Source: Chryseobacterium gleum
Lineage (GTDB): Bacteria; Bacteroidota; Bacteroidia; Flavobacteriales_D; Crocinitomicaceae
Assembly: GCA_945862165.1 (NCBI GenBank)
Contig: CAMAXI010000003.1
Span: 168,437 to 232,436 of the forward strand
Direction: 5' to 3'
Length of the DNA stretch: 64,000 nt
The notes beneath the pieces were generated by a model. That model had not been told where the DNA came from, ran no database searches, and was given only the letters and a program-made list of their open reading frames with translations. This document shows positions 20,440 to 30,177 of this stretch, piece after piece. A program made the position numbers and the translations under genes. Each line of letters begins with the position of its first letter. The stretch's first letter is position 1.

Positions 20440-21353
20440 ATATTTTTGGCCGTTACAGTTTCAATAAATATTTGTTGCATGGAAGGAAGAACTTCCCAAG
20501 CGGCTTCAATTTCGATTTGACCAATCAAGGTTTTCAATAAATCCTGAAAATTATTTTCTCCTCGCATTGCTACATATGCTATAAAACGGTCTTTAGCAAT
20601 CTCTTCTTTTTCAAGTAGTTCAAACCCAGTCCAAAGTGCATGTGTAAAAGCCAACATATTTCCTTTGAACTTAATCGCATAACGTCCGTCTTTCCGGTCA
20701 TCCCGTAATTGCAACACACTACCTTCTAGTATTTTTTTTGATTGATGAATTAAAGCAGCACGATCACAAATTTCTTCGACGCTTTTCATGTTATGACTGG
20801 AGAGCATAATGGTTTTACCTGCTTTTTTCATCGATTTCAATTCATTTTGAATCAATTCCACATTTACAGGGTCAAAGCCCGAAAAAGGCTCATCTAGGAT
20901 TAATAGTTTAGGTTCATGTAACACCGCACAAATAAATTGCACTTTCTGCGCCATTCCTTTGGACAATTCCTCGATGCGTTTATTTTTCCAAGAAGTAATT
21001 TCAAATTTTTCTAACCAATTATTTAAGCTTCTATTTACCTCTTCTTTTGACATTCTACGTAGCCTGCCTAAAAACATAGCGTGGTCGTAGACTGTCATTG
21101 ATTTGTAAAGCCCTCTTTCTTCGGGTAAATAGCCGATTTCTGCTAAATGTCTGCCCTTCATTAATTCACCTTGGTACCGAATCTCGCCTTTTTCAGGTTC
21201 AATGATACGATTGATAATACGTATTAATGTTGTTTTACCAGCGCCATTTGGACCAAGTAAACCAAAAATCTCACCCTCATTTAAAGAAAGAGAGACATCA
21301 TCTACTGCAATTTTCTGAAAATACGATTTGGTTATCGAAGTGAGTTGAAGCAT
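20436..21353 (-). CDS. ABC transporter ATP-binding protein, NatA-like
   Basis: 305 residues. Walker A is GPNGAGKTT, the signature is LSKGMAQKVQF and Walker B is LLILDEPFSGFDP, followed by the H-loop SSHNM. A ~75-residue C-terminal extension is present, as in DUF4162-type export ATPases. It is the first gene of an ATPase-permease-Ppx transcript; the CPBP protease lies 31 bp upstream on the same strand and may also belong to it. Confidence 0.93.
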   Translation of the reverse strand: MLQLTSITKSYFQKIAVDDVSLSLNEGEIFGLLGPNGAGKTTLIRIINRIIEPEKGEIRYQGELMKGRHLAEIGYLPEERGLYKSMTVYDHAMFLGRLRRMSKEEVNRSLNNWLEKFEITSWKNKRIEELSKGMAQKVQFICAVLHEPKLLILDEPFSGFDPVNVELIQNELKSMKKAGKTIMLSSHNMKSVEEICDRAALIHQSKKILEGSVLQLRDDRKDGRYAIKFKGNMLAFTHALWTGFELLEKEEIAKDRFIAYVAMRGENNFQDLLKTLIGQIEIEAAWEVLPSMQQIFIETVTAKNI

Positions 21354-21384
21354 TGGAATTATTTTAGATAAAAATACGATTTAA

Positions 21385-22335
21385 TTATAAAATCTCCTCT
21401 TTTTGTACATTATCGTCCAAATCAATTTTTTCAAACAATACTTTACCCCAAGATTTCCATTTATACACTTTATGAAAAACCAAAAGTAATAGCGGAAAAC
21501 AAACAAACACCATTATCCATAAATCCCAACCTATAACTGGCTCTGAAGTATCCATAAACAATGCGTCCGTCTGAAAAACTTGCCAATTATTAGTCATTAA
21601 TAAGGCGCCAAAAATATTATTAATTGTATGAAATCCAAGACTCAATTCCAAGCCATCATCCAACACCGTTAATAGCGCCATAAAAAGCCCACAAGCAAAA
21701 TAATAAAGCAAAATTACAAGTCCTAATTTTTCAACTTCCGGATTACCCATGTGTAAACTTGCAAAAAGAATGGAAGAAACAAAAGCAGCTATTATTGGTT
21801 TTTTAAATAAGTTGATACTTCCCTGTAGCATATAGCCCCGAAACAATAATTCTTCCACAGCAGTTTGAATCGGCAATATAAAGAAAGAGATTCCTAATAG
21901 CATCCAAAAAGAATTTGCTTTGTAATTCCAATGTATTTCATTATTAGTTAGTGACATATACAACAAGCCAAGCCCAAGGACACTTCCAAACAAGCCAAAA
22001 CTCAAGAAAAAACGTTTCCAGTCAAAGGTTGGTCTTGCAGTGAAAATAGATAAGATTGGGCGTTTATGTATGAACTTTATCGCTAATAGCATTGCGAAAA
22101 ATAGTGCGACAAAAGGAAGTAAAGTAATGATGAAAAATAAATTCCCACCCATTAATTCCTGTGATTGCACCAAGGTATAATGCGACAACTCGGAATTAGG
22201 AACACCAACCAATGTCATACCAAAGGTATATGCAAATTGACCTACGAATATAAAAACAGAAATTATCCCGGTCAAAGTCAGACTATAACGGAGGTAAGAT
22301 CTTTTACCGAGGGACGCTAGTTGGAGGTATTTCAT
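21385..22335 (-). CDS. CPBP-family intramembrane metalloprotease
   Basis: 316 residues from the ATG at 22335 (MKYLQLASLGKRSY). A longer reading frame to 22440 runs through the tRNA gene and is not real. About eight membrane helices are seen. The family motifs are EELLFRGYML (EExxxR), FASLHMGN (FxxxH) and FHTINN (HxxxN). Eukaryotic relatives cut CaaX proteins; bacterial ones have roles in bacteriocin self-immunity, signalling or sorting. It precedes the NatAB-like genes. Confidence 0.9.
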   Translation of the reverse strand: MKYLQLASLGKRSYLRYSLTLTGIISVFIFVGQFAYTFGMTLVGVPNSELSHYTLVQSQELMGGNLFFIITLLPFVALFFAMLLAIKFIHKRPILSIFTARPTFDWKRFFLSFGLFGSVLGLGLLYMSLTNNEIHWNYKANSFWMLLGISFFILPIQTAVEELLFRGYMLQGSINLFKKPIIAAFVSSILFASLHMGNPEVEKLGLVILLYYFACGLFMALLTVLDDGLELSLGFHTINNIFGALLMTNNWQVFQTDALFMDTSEPVIGWDLWIMVFVCFPLLLLVFHKVYKWKSWGKVLFEKIDLDDNVQKEEIL

Positions 22336-22366
22336 AAAATTATTTTCACAAAGATAGTAAACAAAA

Positions 22367-22392
22367 AAAGCCTTAGATTTCTCTAAGGCTTT
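22367..22392 (-). terminator. intrinsic terminator of tRNA-Asp
   Basis: AAAGCCTTAGA and TCTAAGGCTTT form a perfect 11-bp stem with a 4-base loop. On the minus strand it is followed by a run of T. It lies 15 bp past the 3' end of the tRNA gene and before the CPBP gene. Confidence 0.85.
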
Positions 22393-22407
22393 AACTTTTA
22401 ACTTTTG

Positions 22408-22481
22408 CGGTCTGGACGGGACTCGAACCCGCGACCCCATGCGTGACAGGCATGTATTCTAACCAACTGAACTACCAAACC
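22408..22481 (-). tRNA. tRNA-Asp (anticodon GTC)
   Basis: The minus strand folds into a standard cloverleaf: acceptor GGTTTGG/CCAGACC with one G-T pair, the D arm with AGTTCAGTTGGTTAGA, the anticodon loop CTGTCAC giving GTC, and the T arm GCGGGTTCGAGTCCCGT. The discriminator base is G. The 3' CCA is not encoded. Confidence 0.96.
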
Positions 22482-22620
22482 AATATTTCTACTTTAAACA
22501 AGCTCTAACTAAAGTTAGATTTACTTTCAATATTGTGTATGCCTTTCGTTAAAAGCTGTGCAAAGATACACTCATTTTTTGTTTCTGCAATAATTTTCCA
22601 ATAAATCTTTTAAAAAAAAA

Positions 22621-23904
22621 TTAATTTTCTACAATTAGTAAGTAGTTTGTCTTCTTCCCTTTTCCTATCAAAACAAATTTATCATTTATTAAATCGTTAT
22701 TAGTCAATGAATAAGTCTCATTTACTTTCTCTTTATTGACAGCAATCGCATTTGCTTTCAATTCGCGTTTTGCTTCTCCATTACTTGCTAAAAAAGAAGA
22801 TTTTGCAACTAAAGCATCCATTATAGATACCCCTTCCGTATAATCTGTTCTAGAAATTATTGCTTTTGGCACTCCATCAAACACTTCCAAAAATTGTTCA
22901 TTATTTAATTTACGTAAGTCTTCTGAAGTGGATTTACCAAAAAGAATATTACTTGCTACGATAGCAGCTTCTAATGCTTCTTTCCCATGCACGCGCGTGG
23001 TAACTTCTTCTGCAATTGCTTTTTGTAAAGCGCGTAAATGCGGAGCTTCTTCGTGTTCTTTCTCAATACGCACAATTTCTTCCTTGGAAAGCAAGGTGAA
23101 ATAACGAATTAATTTTTTCGCATCCTCATCCGTTGCATTTAACCAAAATTGATAAAATGTATAGGGGGTAGTTTTAGTTGGATCTAACCAAACCGTTCCA
23201 GATTCTGTTTTTCCAAACTTTCCTCCATCTGCTTTCGTTAATAAAGGACAGGTAAAAGCAAAAGCATCTCCCCCACCTTTTCTCCGAATCAATTCTGTAC
23301 CAGTGGTAATGTTCCCCCATTGATCTGAACCGCCAATTTGAATTTTACAATCGAAGTTTTTATGTAAATGTAAATAATCGTAGCCTTGTAAAAGTTGGTA
23401 AGAAAACTCGGTAAATGAAATTCCAGTTTCGATTCTTTTCTTAACAGAATCTTTCGCCATCATGTAATTCACCGTTATATGCTTTCCGATATCGCGAATA
23501 AAATCTAAAAACGAAAAATTCCGCATCCATTCGTAGTTATTCAATAATAAGGCTTTATTATCACCATTTTCAAAATCCAAGAATTTTTTCAACTGATTGG
23601 AAACACCTTCTACGTTTTTATTTAAGGCTTCCTCGTCTAATAAATTTCGTTCTGCAGATTTACCGGATGGATCACCAACCATACCAGTGGCACCACCAAC
23701 CAAGGCGATAGGTCTGTGTCCTGCATTTTGCAAATGAACTAGTAACATAATTGGCAGTAAACTACCTACATGTAAAGAATCAGATGTTGGATCGAAGCCT
23801 ACATATCCAGTTGTCATTTCCTTCAACAATTGCTCTTCGGTTCCAGGCATAACATCCTGAATCATTCCTCTCCACTGTAATTCTGCAATTAAATTTGTTT
23901 TCAT
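22621..23904 (-). CDS. tyrS: tyrosyl-tRNA synthetase
   Basis: 427 residues from the ATG at 23904 (MKTNLIAELQWRGMIQD), 24 codons inside the longest frame. Class I motifs are DPTSDSLHVGSLLP (HIGH-like) and KFGKTESG (KMSKS-like). The tyrosine-binding segment is ..QLLQGYDYLHLH and GGSDQWGN. An S4 RNA-binding domain forms the C-terminus. A minus-strand TACTTTTG at 23934-23941 is a plausible -7 element. Confidence 0.97.
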   Translation of the reverse strand: MKTNLIAELQWRGMIQDVMPGTEEQLLKEMTTGYVGFDPTSDSLHVGSLLPIMLLVHLQNAGHRPIALVGGATGMVGDPSGKSAERNLLDEEALNKNVEGVSNQLKKFLDFENGDNKALLLNNYEWMRNFSFLDFIRDIGKHITVNYMMAKDSVKKRIETGISFTEFSYQLLQGYDYLHLHKNFDCKIQIGGSDQWGNITTGTELIRRKGGGDAFAFTCPLLTKADGGKFGKTESGTVWLDPTKTTPYTFYQFWLNATDEDAKKLIRYFTLLSKEEIVRIEKEHEEAPHLRALQKAIAEEVTTRVHGKEALEAAIVASNILFGKSTSEDLRKLNNEQFLEVFDGVPKAIISRTDYTEGVSIMDALVAKSSFLASNGEAKRELKANAIAVNKEKVNETYSLTNNDLINDKFVLIGKGKKTNYLLIVEN

Positions 23905-24029
23905 TTGAACGTTTCTAAAGGTGAAATTTGTTACAAAAGTAAAAAGATTTTTGCAAGTGAAATTTTCCGCCTGCATCTATGCTTCCATAAGTGTGAAAAA
24001 AAGTCTAAATTTGCTTTAAAACATATCCT

Positions 24030-24692
24030 ATGAAACAGATTTTACTTATTACTTCCGTTATTTTATCCAACTTTTTATCTGCACAAAACTTTACCTTACC
24101 GAAACTTTCGTATGCATACACTGCATTAGAACCAACCATTGATTCTGTTACGATGCGTATACATTATAGTAAACATCACCAAGCGTATATAAACAACCTA
24201 AACAAAGCAATCGGGACATCTAATACTAAAAGTTTAAATGAATTATTAAACACAGTAAGCACACAAACTGCAGTTGTTCGTAATAATGCCGGCGGACATT
24301 TTAACCATACCTTGTTTTGGGAATTATTATCTCCCACTCCATCCAAAATAGCATCCGCAGAATTATCTGCTCAAATCACAAAACAATTTGGATCTTTAGA
24401 CTCCTTACAAAAAACAATTACTGCTACAGGTACAAATTTGTTTGGTTCCGGATGGGTTTGGTTGATTGTAACACCTACAAATGAGTTAAAAATCACAACA
24501 ACTAGTAATCAGGATAATCCATTAATGGATCTTGTTACAGACAGAGGAACACCAATTCTAGCAATAGATGTATGGGAACATGCCTATTACTTGAAGTACC
24601 AAAATAAACGTGCAGATTATTTGAAGAATATCTGGAATGTTATCAACTGGAAAGCAGTGAGTGATAAATATGCAGCAACACTTAAGAAATAA
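24030..24692 (+). CDS. exported Fe/Mn superoxide dismutase
   Basis: 220 residues. The first ~19 residues form a signal peptide (ILLITSVILSNFLSAQ), so the enzyme is probably periplasmic or surface-associated, unlike the usual cytosolic form. Metal ligands are visible: His in MRIHYSKHH, His in GGHFNHTLFW, and Asp and His in IDVWEHAYYLKY. It removes superoxide. A -7-like TAAATTTG is at 24006-24013. galE starts three bases after its stop, so the two are probably cotranscribed. Confidence 0.9.
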   Translation: MKQILLITSVILSNFLSAQNFTLPKLSYAYTALEPTIDSVTMRIHYSKHHQAYINNLNKAIGTSNTKSLNELLNTVSTQTAVVRNNAGGHFNHTLFWELLSPTPSKIASAELSAQITKQFGSLDSLQKTITATGTNLFGSGWVWLIVTPTNELKITTTSNQDNPLMDLVTDRGTPILAIDVWEHAYYLKYQNKRADYLKNIWNVINWKAVSDKYAATLKK

Positions 24693-24695
24693 AGA

Positions 24696-25730
24696 ATGAA
24701 AAAAACAATACTCGTAACTGGAGGCGCTGGTTACATCGGTTCACACACCATACTAGAATTAATCGACAAGACAGACTTTGAAATTATATCTATTGATAAT
24801 TATTCGAATTCATCTGCTGAAACATTTCCAAGAATAGCGAAAATATCTGGTAGAAAAATATATAATCATCCACTTGATTTGTGCGATAAAAAAGGATTAT
24901 TTGATTTTGTTTCTACCTTAGAGAATGTAGTTGGAATTATCCATTTCGCAGCATTTAAATCTGTTCCTGAATCTGTAGAAAATCCTTCTTTGTATTATCA
25001 CAATAATTTAGAATCCTTAATTAATGTGATTGAGGCATGCAAACAGTTTAAGATCGACAATTTCATTTTCTCTTCTTCTTGTTCCGTTTATGGAAACATT
25101 GATTCTCTGCCAGTAACTGAAAACACACCATTTAGTCCCGCAGAATCTCCTTACGCGCACACGAAACAAATTGGAGAACAACAATTAGAATTATATGCGA
25201 AATGTGGTGTAAACTTTAAAACGATTGCATTGCGTTATTTCAATCCTGTAGGAGCACATCCATCTGGTTTGATTGGAGAATCTCCGATTAATCCACCAAC
25301 AAGTTTGATTCCTATCATCACTCAAACTGCTATAGGGAAACGCGACAAAATGTTTGTACATGGTTTCGATTATGCAACACGCGATGGTTCTTGTATACGC
25401 GACTATATTCATGTGTGCGATATTGCAAATGCGCATGTTAAAGCATTGAATATATTAATTGAAGGAAAAACAGATTTAAACTATAACGTCATAAATCTAG
25501 GTACAGGAGATGGTGTGAGTGTTAAAGAAGCCATTGCAAGTTTTGAGAAAAATGCAGGTGTTTCATTGAACTACGAAATGGGGCCACGCCGCGCTGGGGA
25601 TGTTGTATCCATTTATTCCGACACTACAAAATCTTCCGATTTTTTACATTGGAAAGCAGAGAAAACCTTGGATGACATGGTAACATCTGCATGGATTTGG
25701 GAACAAAACATCACGAAAGAGACTAGATAA
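24696..25730 (+). CDS. galE: UDP-glucose 4-epimerase
   Basis: 344 residues, extended SDR family. The NAD motif is GGAGYIGSH, the serine segment is FSSSCSVYG and the catalytic YxxxK is YAHTK. C-terminal GalE signatures include RYFNPVGAHPSG and RDYIHVCDIA. It interconverts UDP-glucose and UDP-galactose for surface glycans. It starts three bases after the superoxide dismutase and is followed at 46 bp by a second epimerase-like gene. Confidence 0.93.
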   Translation: MKKTILVTGGAGYIGSHTILELIDKTDFEIISIDNYSNSSAETFPRIAKISGRKIYNHPLDLCDKKGLFDFVSTLENVVGIIHFAAFKSVPESVENPSLYYHNNLESLINVIEACKQFKIDNFIFSSSCSVYGNIDSLPVTENTPFSPAESPYAHTKQIGEQQLELYAKCGVNFKTIALRYFNPVGAHPSGLIGESPINPPTSLIPIITQTAIGKRDKMFVHGFDYATRDGSCIRDYIHVCDIANAHVKALNILIEGKTDLNYNVINLGTGDGVSVKEAIASFEKNAGVSLNYEMGPRRAGDVVSIYSDTTKSSDFLHWKAEKTLDDMVTSAWIWEQNITKETR

Positions 25731-25776
25731 TTCATAGTAATCGAAAAACATATATCTTTACACTCCAAATAAACTA

Positions 25777-26718
25777 ATGATGCAAAGTAACAAGACTAAG
25801 ATTTTAATTACAGGTGGCGCAGGATTTGTACCGAGTTCTACAGCGGAAAAACTATTAGAGAATCCAAACTATTTCGTTGTTTTGGTGGATAATTTTTTAA
25901 CTGGCAGAAAGGAAAATATTCCAAATCACCCGAATTGTAAATTTATTGTTGCAGATGTTAATCACTTGGATGAGATTAGTCCTATAATGACTTCCTATCA
26001 ATTTGATTATGTGTATCATTACGCTGCAATGGTTGGTGTACTTAGAACATTAGACAATCCGATTCATGTATTAGAAGATATTCAGGGGATTAAAAATGTT
26101 TTGACTTTAGCTAAAAGTACAGGTGTAAAACGTGTGTTTTTCTCTTCTTCTTCTGAAGTTTATGGAGAACCTGTTCATTTGCCACAAAACGAACATACTA
26201 CCCCTTTAAATTCACGCTTACCATATGCTGTTGTAAAAAATGTTGGGGAAGCCTATTTTCGTTCATTCGAACAAGAATATGGATTAGATTATACTATTTT
26301 CCGTTTTTTCAATACGTATGGACCCAAACAAAGTGAAGATTTTGTAATGTCAAAATTCATGTCTGCTGCTACAAAAGGAGAGGATATAACTTTATATGGA
26401 GATGGTAGTCAAACGAGAACTTTCTGTTTCATCGATGATAATACGGAGTTTTGTGTTGGCGCATTAGAAAATGATGAAACAATCAATCAAGTATATAATG
26501 TTGGTAACGATATTATTTATACCATTAAAGATTTAGCTGAATTAATCATTAAAAAGACAAATTCTACCTCTAAAATAATTTATTTACCACCGTTGAAAGA
26601 TGGAGATATGACACGTAGACAGCCTGATATTTCTAAAATGCGTGAAATACTAAATCGTGATTTGATTCAGTTGGAGGAGGGGATTGAGAAAGTGATAGCG
26701 TCTGGTAGGTTTAAATAG
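25777..26718 (+). CDS. NAD-dependent sugar-nucleotide epimerase/dehydratase
   Basis: 313 residues, extended SDR fold. The NAD-binding loop reads GGAGFVPSS, so the third glycine of GxxGxxG is replaced by proline. The catalytic YxxxK is YAVVK and the serine region FSSSSEVYGEP. The sequence FRFFNTYGPKQ..FVMSKF suggests the UDP-glucuronate decarboxylase or dTDP-glucose dehydratase side of the family. The product sugar cannot be told. Either of the two leading ATG codons may be used. Confidence 0.85.
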   Translation: MMQSNKTKILITGGAGFVPSSTAEKLLENPNYFVVLVDNFLTGRKENIPNHPNCKFIVADVNHLDEISPIMTSYQFDYVYHYAAMVGVLRTLDNPIHVLEDIQGIKNVLTLAKSTGVKRVFFSSSSEVYGEPVHLPQNEHTTPLNSRLPYAVVKNVGEAYFRSFEQEYGLDYTIFRFFNTYGPKQSEDFVMSKFMSAATKGEDITLYGDGSQTRTFCFIDDNTEFCVGALENDETINQVYNVGNDIIYTIKDLAELIIKKTNSTSKIIYLPPLKDGDMTRRQPDISKMREILNRDLIQLEEGIEKVIASGRFK

Positions 26719-26750
26719 CCTTCGAGAACCTCGCCTTCGAGAGCCTCAGG
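26719..26750. repeat. CCTTCGAGA.CCTC direct repeat
   Basis: CCTTCGAGAACCTCG and CCTTCGAGAGCCTCA lie in tandem directly after the epimerase stop codon, between convergent genes. They are GC-rich compared with their surroundings. Confidence 0.6.
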
Positions 26751-26766
26751 CGTCGGAGTGGATTTA

Positions 26767-27846
26767 CTACATTGCTTGAAAAAGTGATAGATACTTAGCT
26801 TTTAAAGCTTCCACTGAATAGTATTTCTCAACTGTTTCATCTCCTTTTGCACCAACACGCATACGCGCTTCTTTATTTTCTAATAAATACGCAAGTATGT
26901 CATACCATTCCTCTTCTGTATCGACTAAATACCCGTTTTCTTTGTCTTGAATCAAGGATTTATTGACCCCAACTGGCGACATGACTGTTGGAATCCCTAG
27001 AGACATGTATTGCAAACCTTTAAATGCACATTTACCTTCCGACCATTCGTTATTTCTCAAAGGCATAACACCTATGTCAATTTTACATAAATCGTCTACC
27101 TCATTGATTTTATCCCATTTACAGTAGACTAAAGATTTTAACTCAAAAGTCGGTTTACGGTCAGAGATTACCAAGAAATCAAAATCATACTTTTCTTCCA
27201 AACGCAATAATACTGGATAAATCATATCTAAGTAATGCATCGTAGAATGTGATCCGGTCCATCCAATTGCTAAACGTTCCCTTGAATAATCAATGGTTCT
27301 GTTATGCATCCCAACGGTATCAATAGTTGTCGGAACAATATGTACATTTTGGTTGTATTGTTTCGCGAAATCTGCCAAATATTGATTTCCACATTGCACC
27401 GTATGTACCCATCCACAGATAGAATTTACTTTAGAATACCATTTTGTAAAGGAAAGTAAAGCATTACTATCGGAGTGATTTTTCAACCAAATCGCATCGT
27501 CATAATCGTACAATACTTTTTTACGCAATACTTTTGTCAAGATAAATTCTACGACTGGTGGACCAAATTGCATGGCTTCGCGGTGCATAAAAATGAAGTC
27601 GTATTTTCGCACATTGAATAATAAAGCAAAACGATTAAATGTACTTTTCAACATCCCTAGGGTCTTTTGCGCAAATAACCCTGGTTTGTATAGCAGATCC
27701 CAAAGTTGATAATCGATAAAAGGTTTTACTGTAATATCAAATCCATTTTCTTCCAAAAAAGGCAGGTATTGCTCAAAACGAAAACGTTGGGATGGTGCTT
27801 TTCCAATTGGATAAGGACAAAGTAAGAGAACTTTTTTAGACTTCAT
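26767..27846 (-). CDS. family 4-type glycosyltransferase
   Basis: 359 residues from the ATG at 27846 (MKSKKVLLLCPYPIGKAPSQ), which overlaps the stop of the asparagine synthase gene by one base (TAATG), showing translational coupling. It has a GT-B layout: an N-terminal half ending near the HTVQCGNQYLADFAK stretch, and a nucleotide-sugar-binding half with AIGWTGSHSTMHYL, IGVMPLRNNEWSEGKCAFKG and YMSLGIPTVMSPVG. The E in the last segment is the family's usual catalytic or ligand glutamate. It probably builds a surface polysaccharide with the neighbouring genes. Confidence 0.9.
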   Translation of the reverse strand: MKSKKVLLLCPYPIGKAPSQRFRFEQYLPFLEENGFDITVKPFIDYQLWDLLYKPGLFAQKTLGMLKSTFNRFALLFNVRKYDFIFMHREAMQFGPPVVEFILTKVLRKKVLYDYDDAIWLKNHSDSNALLSFTKWYSKVNSICGWVHTVQCGNQYLADFAKQYNQNVHIVPTTIDTVGMHNRTIDYSRERLAIGWTGSHSTMHYLDMIYPVLLRLEEKYDFDFLVISDRKPTFELKSLVYCKWDKINEVDDLCKIDIGVMPLRNNEWSEGKCAFKGLQYMSLGIPTVMSPVGVNKSLIQDKENGYLVDTEEEWYDILAYLLENKEARMRVGAKGDETVEKYYSVEALKAKYLSLFQAM

Positions 27847-29756
27847 TAATTCATCCATTTTTCGTACCACATTTGAAACATCAAGAGATACCAAATTTTA
27901 TAATCTAACTCTTTTTTCCCGCCTAAAAAATCTTGTTTCAACTTAGAAACATGTTCCCAATTAAATATATCTTGGGTTTCTATCTTCTCTTCGTTAATAT
28001 ACGTTTCTACTAAAGGACGTAAATCCGTAGCCAACCATTTTGCAATTGGAATCGCAAAACCCATTTTTGGTCGATCCATCATTTCTTTCGGAACATACTG
28101 ATGTACAATTTCCTTCAGAATGTATTTTTGATTTCCTTGGTGTAATTTATAGTCGTTCGGCAATCTAGCAGCCCATTCAATAACCCGGTGATCTAAGAAA
28201 GGCTCTCTCCCTTCTAAACTCACTGTCATGGTTGCACGATCTACTTTTTGAAGAATATCATCCACCAAATAGGTTTGATAATCCACCGCTTGCATATAGG
28301 CTAAAGGCGAATAGTACTGTGCCGCTAATTCTTTGGATTGATATGCTGTATTCAAACGATGAAACGAAGCCTTCATTACTTCTTTCATTTGTTTATCCGT
28401 GTACTGTTGACTTAAACTCAACATAATATTTTCTTCCGAAGGATCTTTCAAAATCCCCTTCAGTTTTTCATAACGGTTATGAAAATTGTATTTGTGTTTT
28501 AGAATTGGTAGCGCATTCGAAGGAATAACATTCATTAGTCCCGCGATAGACTTGCGCGCAAATCCAGGAATTTGTTCTAATTTACTCCTATATTTCAATA
28601 AATAACTGTAGCGATTGTACCCAGCAAACACCTCATCCCCTGCATCCGCACTTAAGGCAACTGTGACTTCTTGTCTTGCGACTTTACTTACTAAAGTGGT
28701 TGGTAACGCACTACTATCTGCAAAAGGTTCATCGTAATAAAAAGGCAATTCAGGAATCCATTCTAACACTTCTTTTTCGGTACACGCAATTTCTGTATGT
28801 TTTGTCCCCAAAAAGTTTGCAGTTTCTTTTGCGAATGCGGCTTCATTCAAACCGATATCTGGAACAGCGATTGTAAAGGTTTTTAAAGGCTCCGTTCTGT
28901 CTTTTTGCAATAAGGCAGTCACACAGGTGCTATCGTAACCACCACTTAAAAATACACCTACTGGCACATCTGCTACCATTCGGTAATCACATGCACTTTG
29001 CAGAATTTTTTCGGTTTCTTTTTTTGCTTCGTCGAAGGAAATCTCCAATTTTGGTTGATTATACGCATCATATACCGACCAATACTGGGTTTGCTTTATT
29101 TCAATTAGTGGTTGACTCAAGGAAAACTTCGTATAATGTCCCGGTTTTAATTTTGTGGTATATTCAAAAATACAGTGAGGTGTAGGAACATTCCCATACT
29201 GCATAAAAGCACCCACTGCATCTAAATTTATTTTTTTTTCAAAATTTGGATGCGCATGAAACGCTTTTAATTCAGATGAAAACAAAAACAAACCATCTTT
29301 CAAGTAATAGAAAAAAGGTTTTACTCCTGCACGGTCACGCACACAAAACACTTCATTTTTCTGGATATCGTAAATTACAAAAGCAAACATTCCGATGAAT
29401 CGTTCCACGCAAGCTTCTCCCCATTGGGTGTAAGCATGTAAAATAACTTCGGTATCGGAGTCGCTGATAAACGAATGGCCTAGTGCACTAAGTTCTGAGC
29501 GAATTTCTTTATAATTATATATTTCACCATTAAAGGTAATCCAATGTTGGTTGAACAGCATCGGTTGCTTTCCGGATTCAGTGATATCAATGATTGCGAG
29601 TCGACGGTGTGCTAATCCAAGGGTAAAATTATGTTCTTGAAAAAACTGGAGATCTCCCCCATCTGGTCCACGATGGAACAAGGTTTGACTCATAGCAAGT
29701 AAATCTTTTTCCGTAGATTTTTTATTGAAATCAATAAATCCTGCTATTCCACACAT
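27846..29756 (-). CDS. asnB: asparagine synthase (glutamine-hydrolysing)
   Basis: 636 residues. The N-terminal glutaminase domain begins with the nucleophile Cys2 (MCGIAGFIDF). The synthetase domain carries the ATP pyrophosphatase motif SGGYDST and later LEGREPFLDHRVIEWA. In Bacteroidota such proteins often sit in capsule or exopolysaccharide clusters, where they amidate sugar acids; its coupling to a glycosyltransferase supports that role over bulk asparagine synthesis. Confidence 0.93.
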   Translation of the reverse strand: MCGIAGFIDFNKKSTEKDLLAMSQTLFHRGPDGGDLQFFQEHNFTLGLAHRRLAIIDITESGKQPMLFNQHWITFNGEIYNYKEIRSELSALGHSFISDSDTEVILHAYTQWGEACVERFIGMFAFVIYDIQKNEVFCVRDRAGVKPFFYYLKDGLFLFSSELKAFHAHPNFEKKINLDAVGAFMQYGNVPTPHCIFEYTTKLKPGHYTKFSLSQPLIEIKQTQYWSVYDAYNQPKLEISFDEAKKETEKILQSACDYRMVADVPVGVFLSGGYDSTCVTALLQKDRTEPLKTFTIAVPDIGLNEAAFAKETANFLGTKHTEIACTEKEVLEWIPELPFYYDEPFADSSALPTTLVSKVARQEVTVALSADAGDEVFAGYNRYSYLLKYRSKLEQIPGFARKSIAGLMNVIPSNALPILKHKYNFHNRYEKLKGILKDPSEENIMLSLSQQYTDKQMKEVMKASFHRLNTAYQSKELAAQYYSPLAYMQAVDYQTYLVDDILQKVDRATMTVSLEGREPFLDHRVIEWAARLPNDYKLHQGNQKYILKEIVHQYVPKEMMDRPKMGFAIPIAKWLATDLRPLVETYINEEKIETQDIFNWEHVSKLKQDFLGGKKELDYKIWYLLMFQMWYEKWMN

Positions 29757-30177
29757 AGTTCATCGGTTTAGTATGGGTGCAAATATACGAAAAACAGAAA
29801 GTCTTTGGAGAAGTAATTAGTATTTCAAATATTCCAACAAGATTTGTACATAGTTACCTTAATAAAGAAATTGTGCACACACTGTGTACACAATTAAGTT
29901 GGTCTCATCTTCGCTTTATAATACCGATGCAATCTGATATACATTGAGAATTTTACATTGAAATGTGTAAACTTGAAAAATGGAGTGTTAGGACTTTTCA
30001 AGAAAGAATAAATTCCATGTTATTTGAACGTACAGCGATTAGTAAACTAGTTTAGGTCAAAGTTATAATTTATAGGCAATTGCAATATTTGCAACTAATA
30101 AAATTGATTGTTGCGATATATGCCATACATAGTTTTATAACATACATTACATTTGATCTTAAACAATTCTAGAACAA
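29757..30177. other. 421-bp intergenic region with a 25-bp imperfect palindrome
   Basis: It lies between the divergent asnB and a hypothetical gene. No ORF is convincing. At 29870-29894 ATTGTGCACACA and TGTGTACACAAT form a near-perfect 25-bp palindrome with one internal mismatch, centred on a single C. It could be an operator or a hairpin. Confidence 0.6.

Noticed and set aside
21385..22440. Longer CPBP protease starting at 22440
   Set aside because: The first 35 codons run through the tRNA-Asp gene and its terminator.
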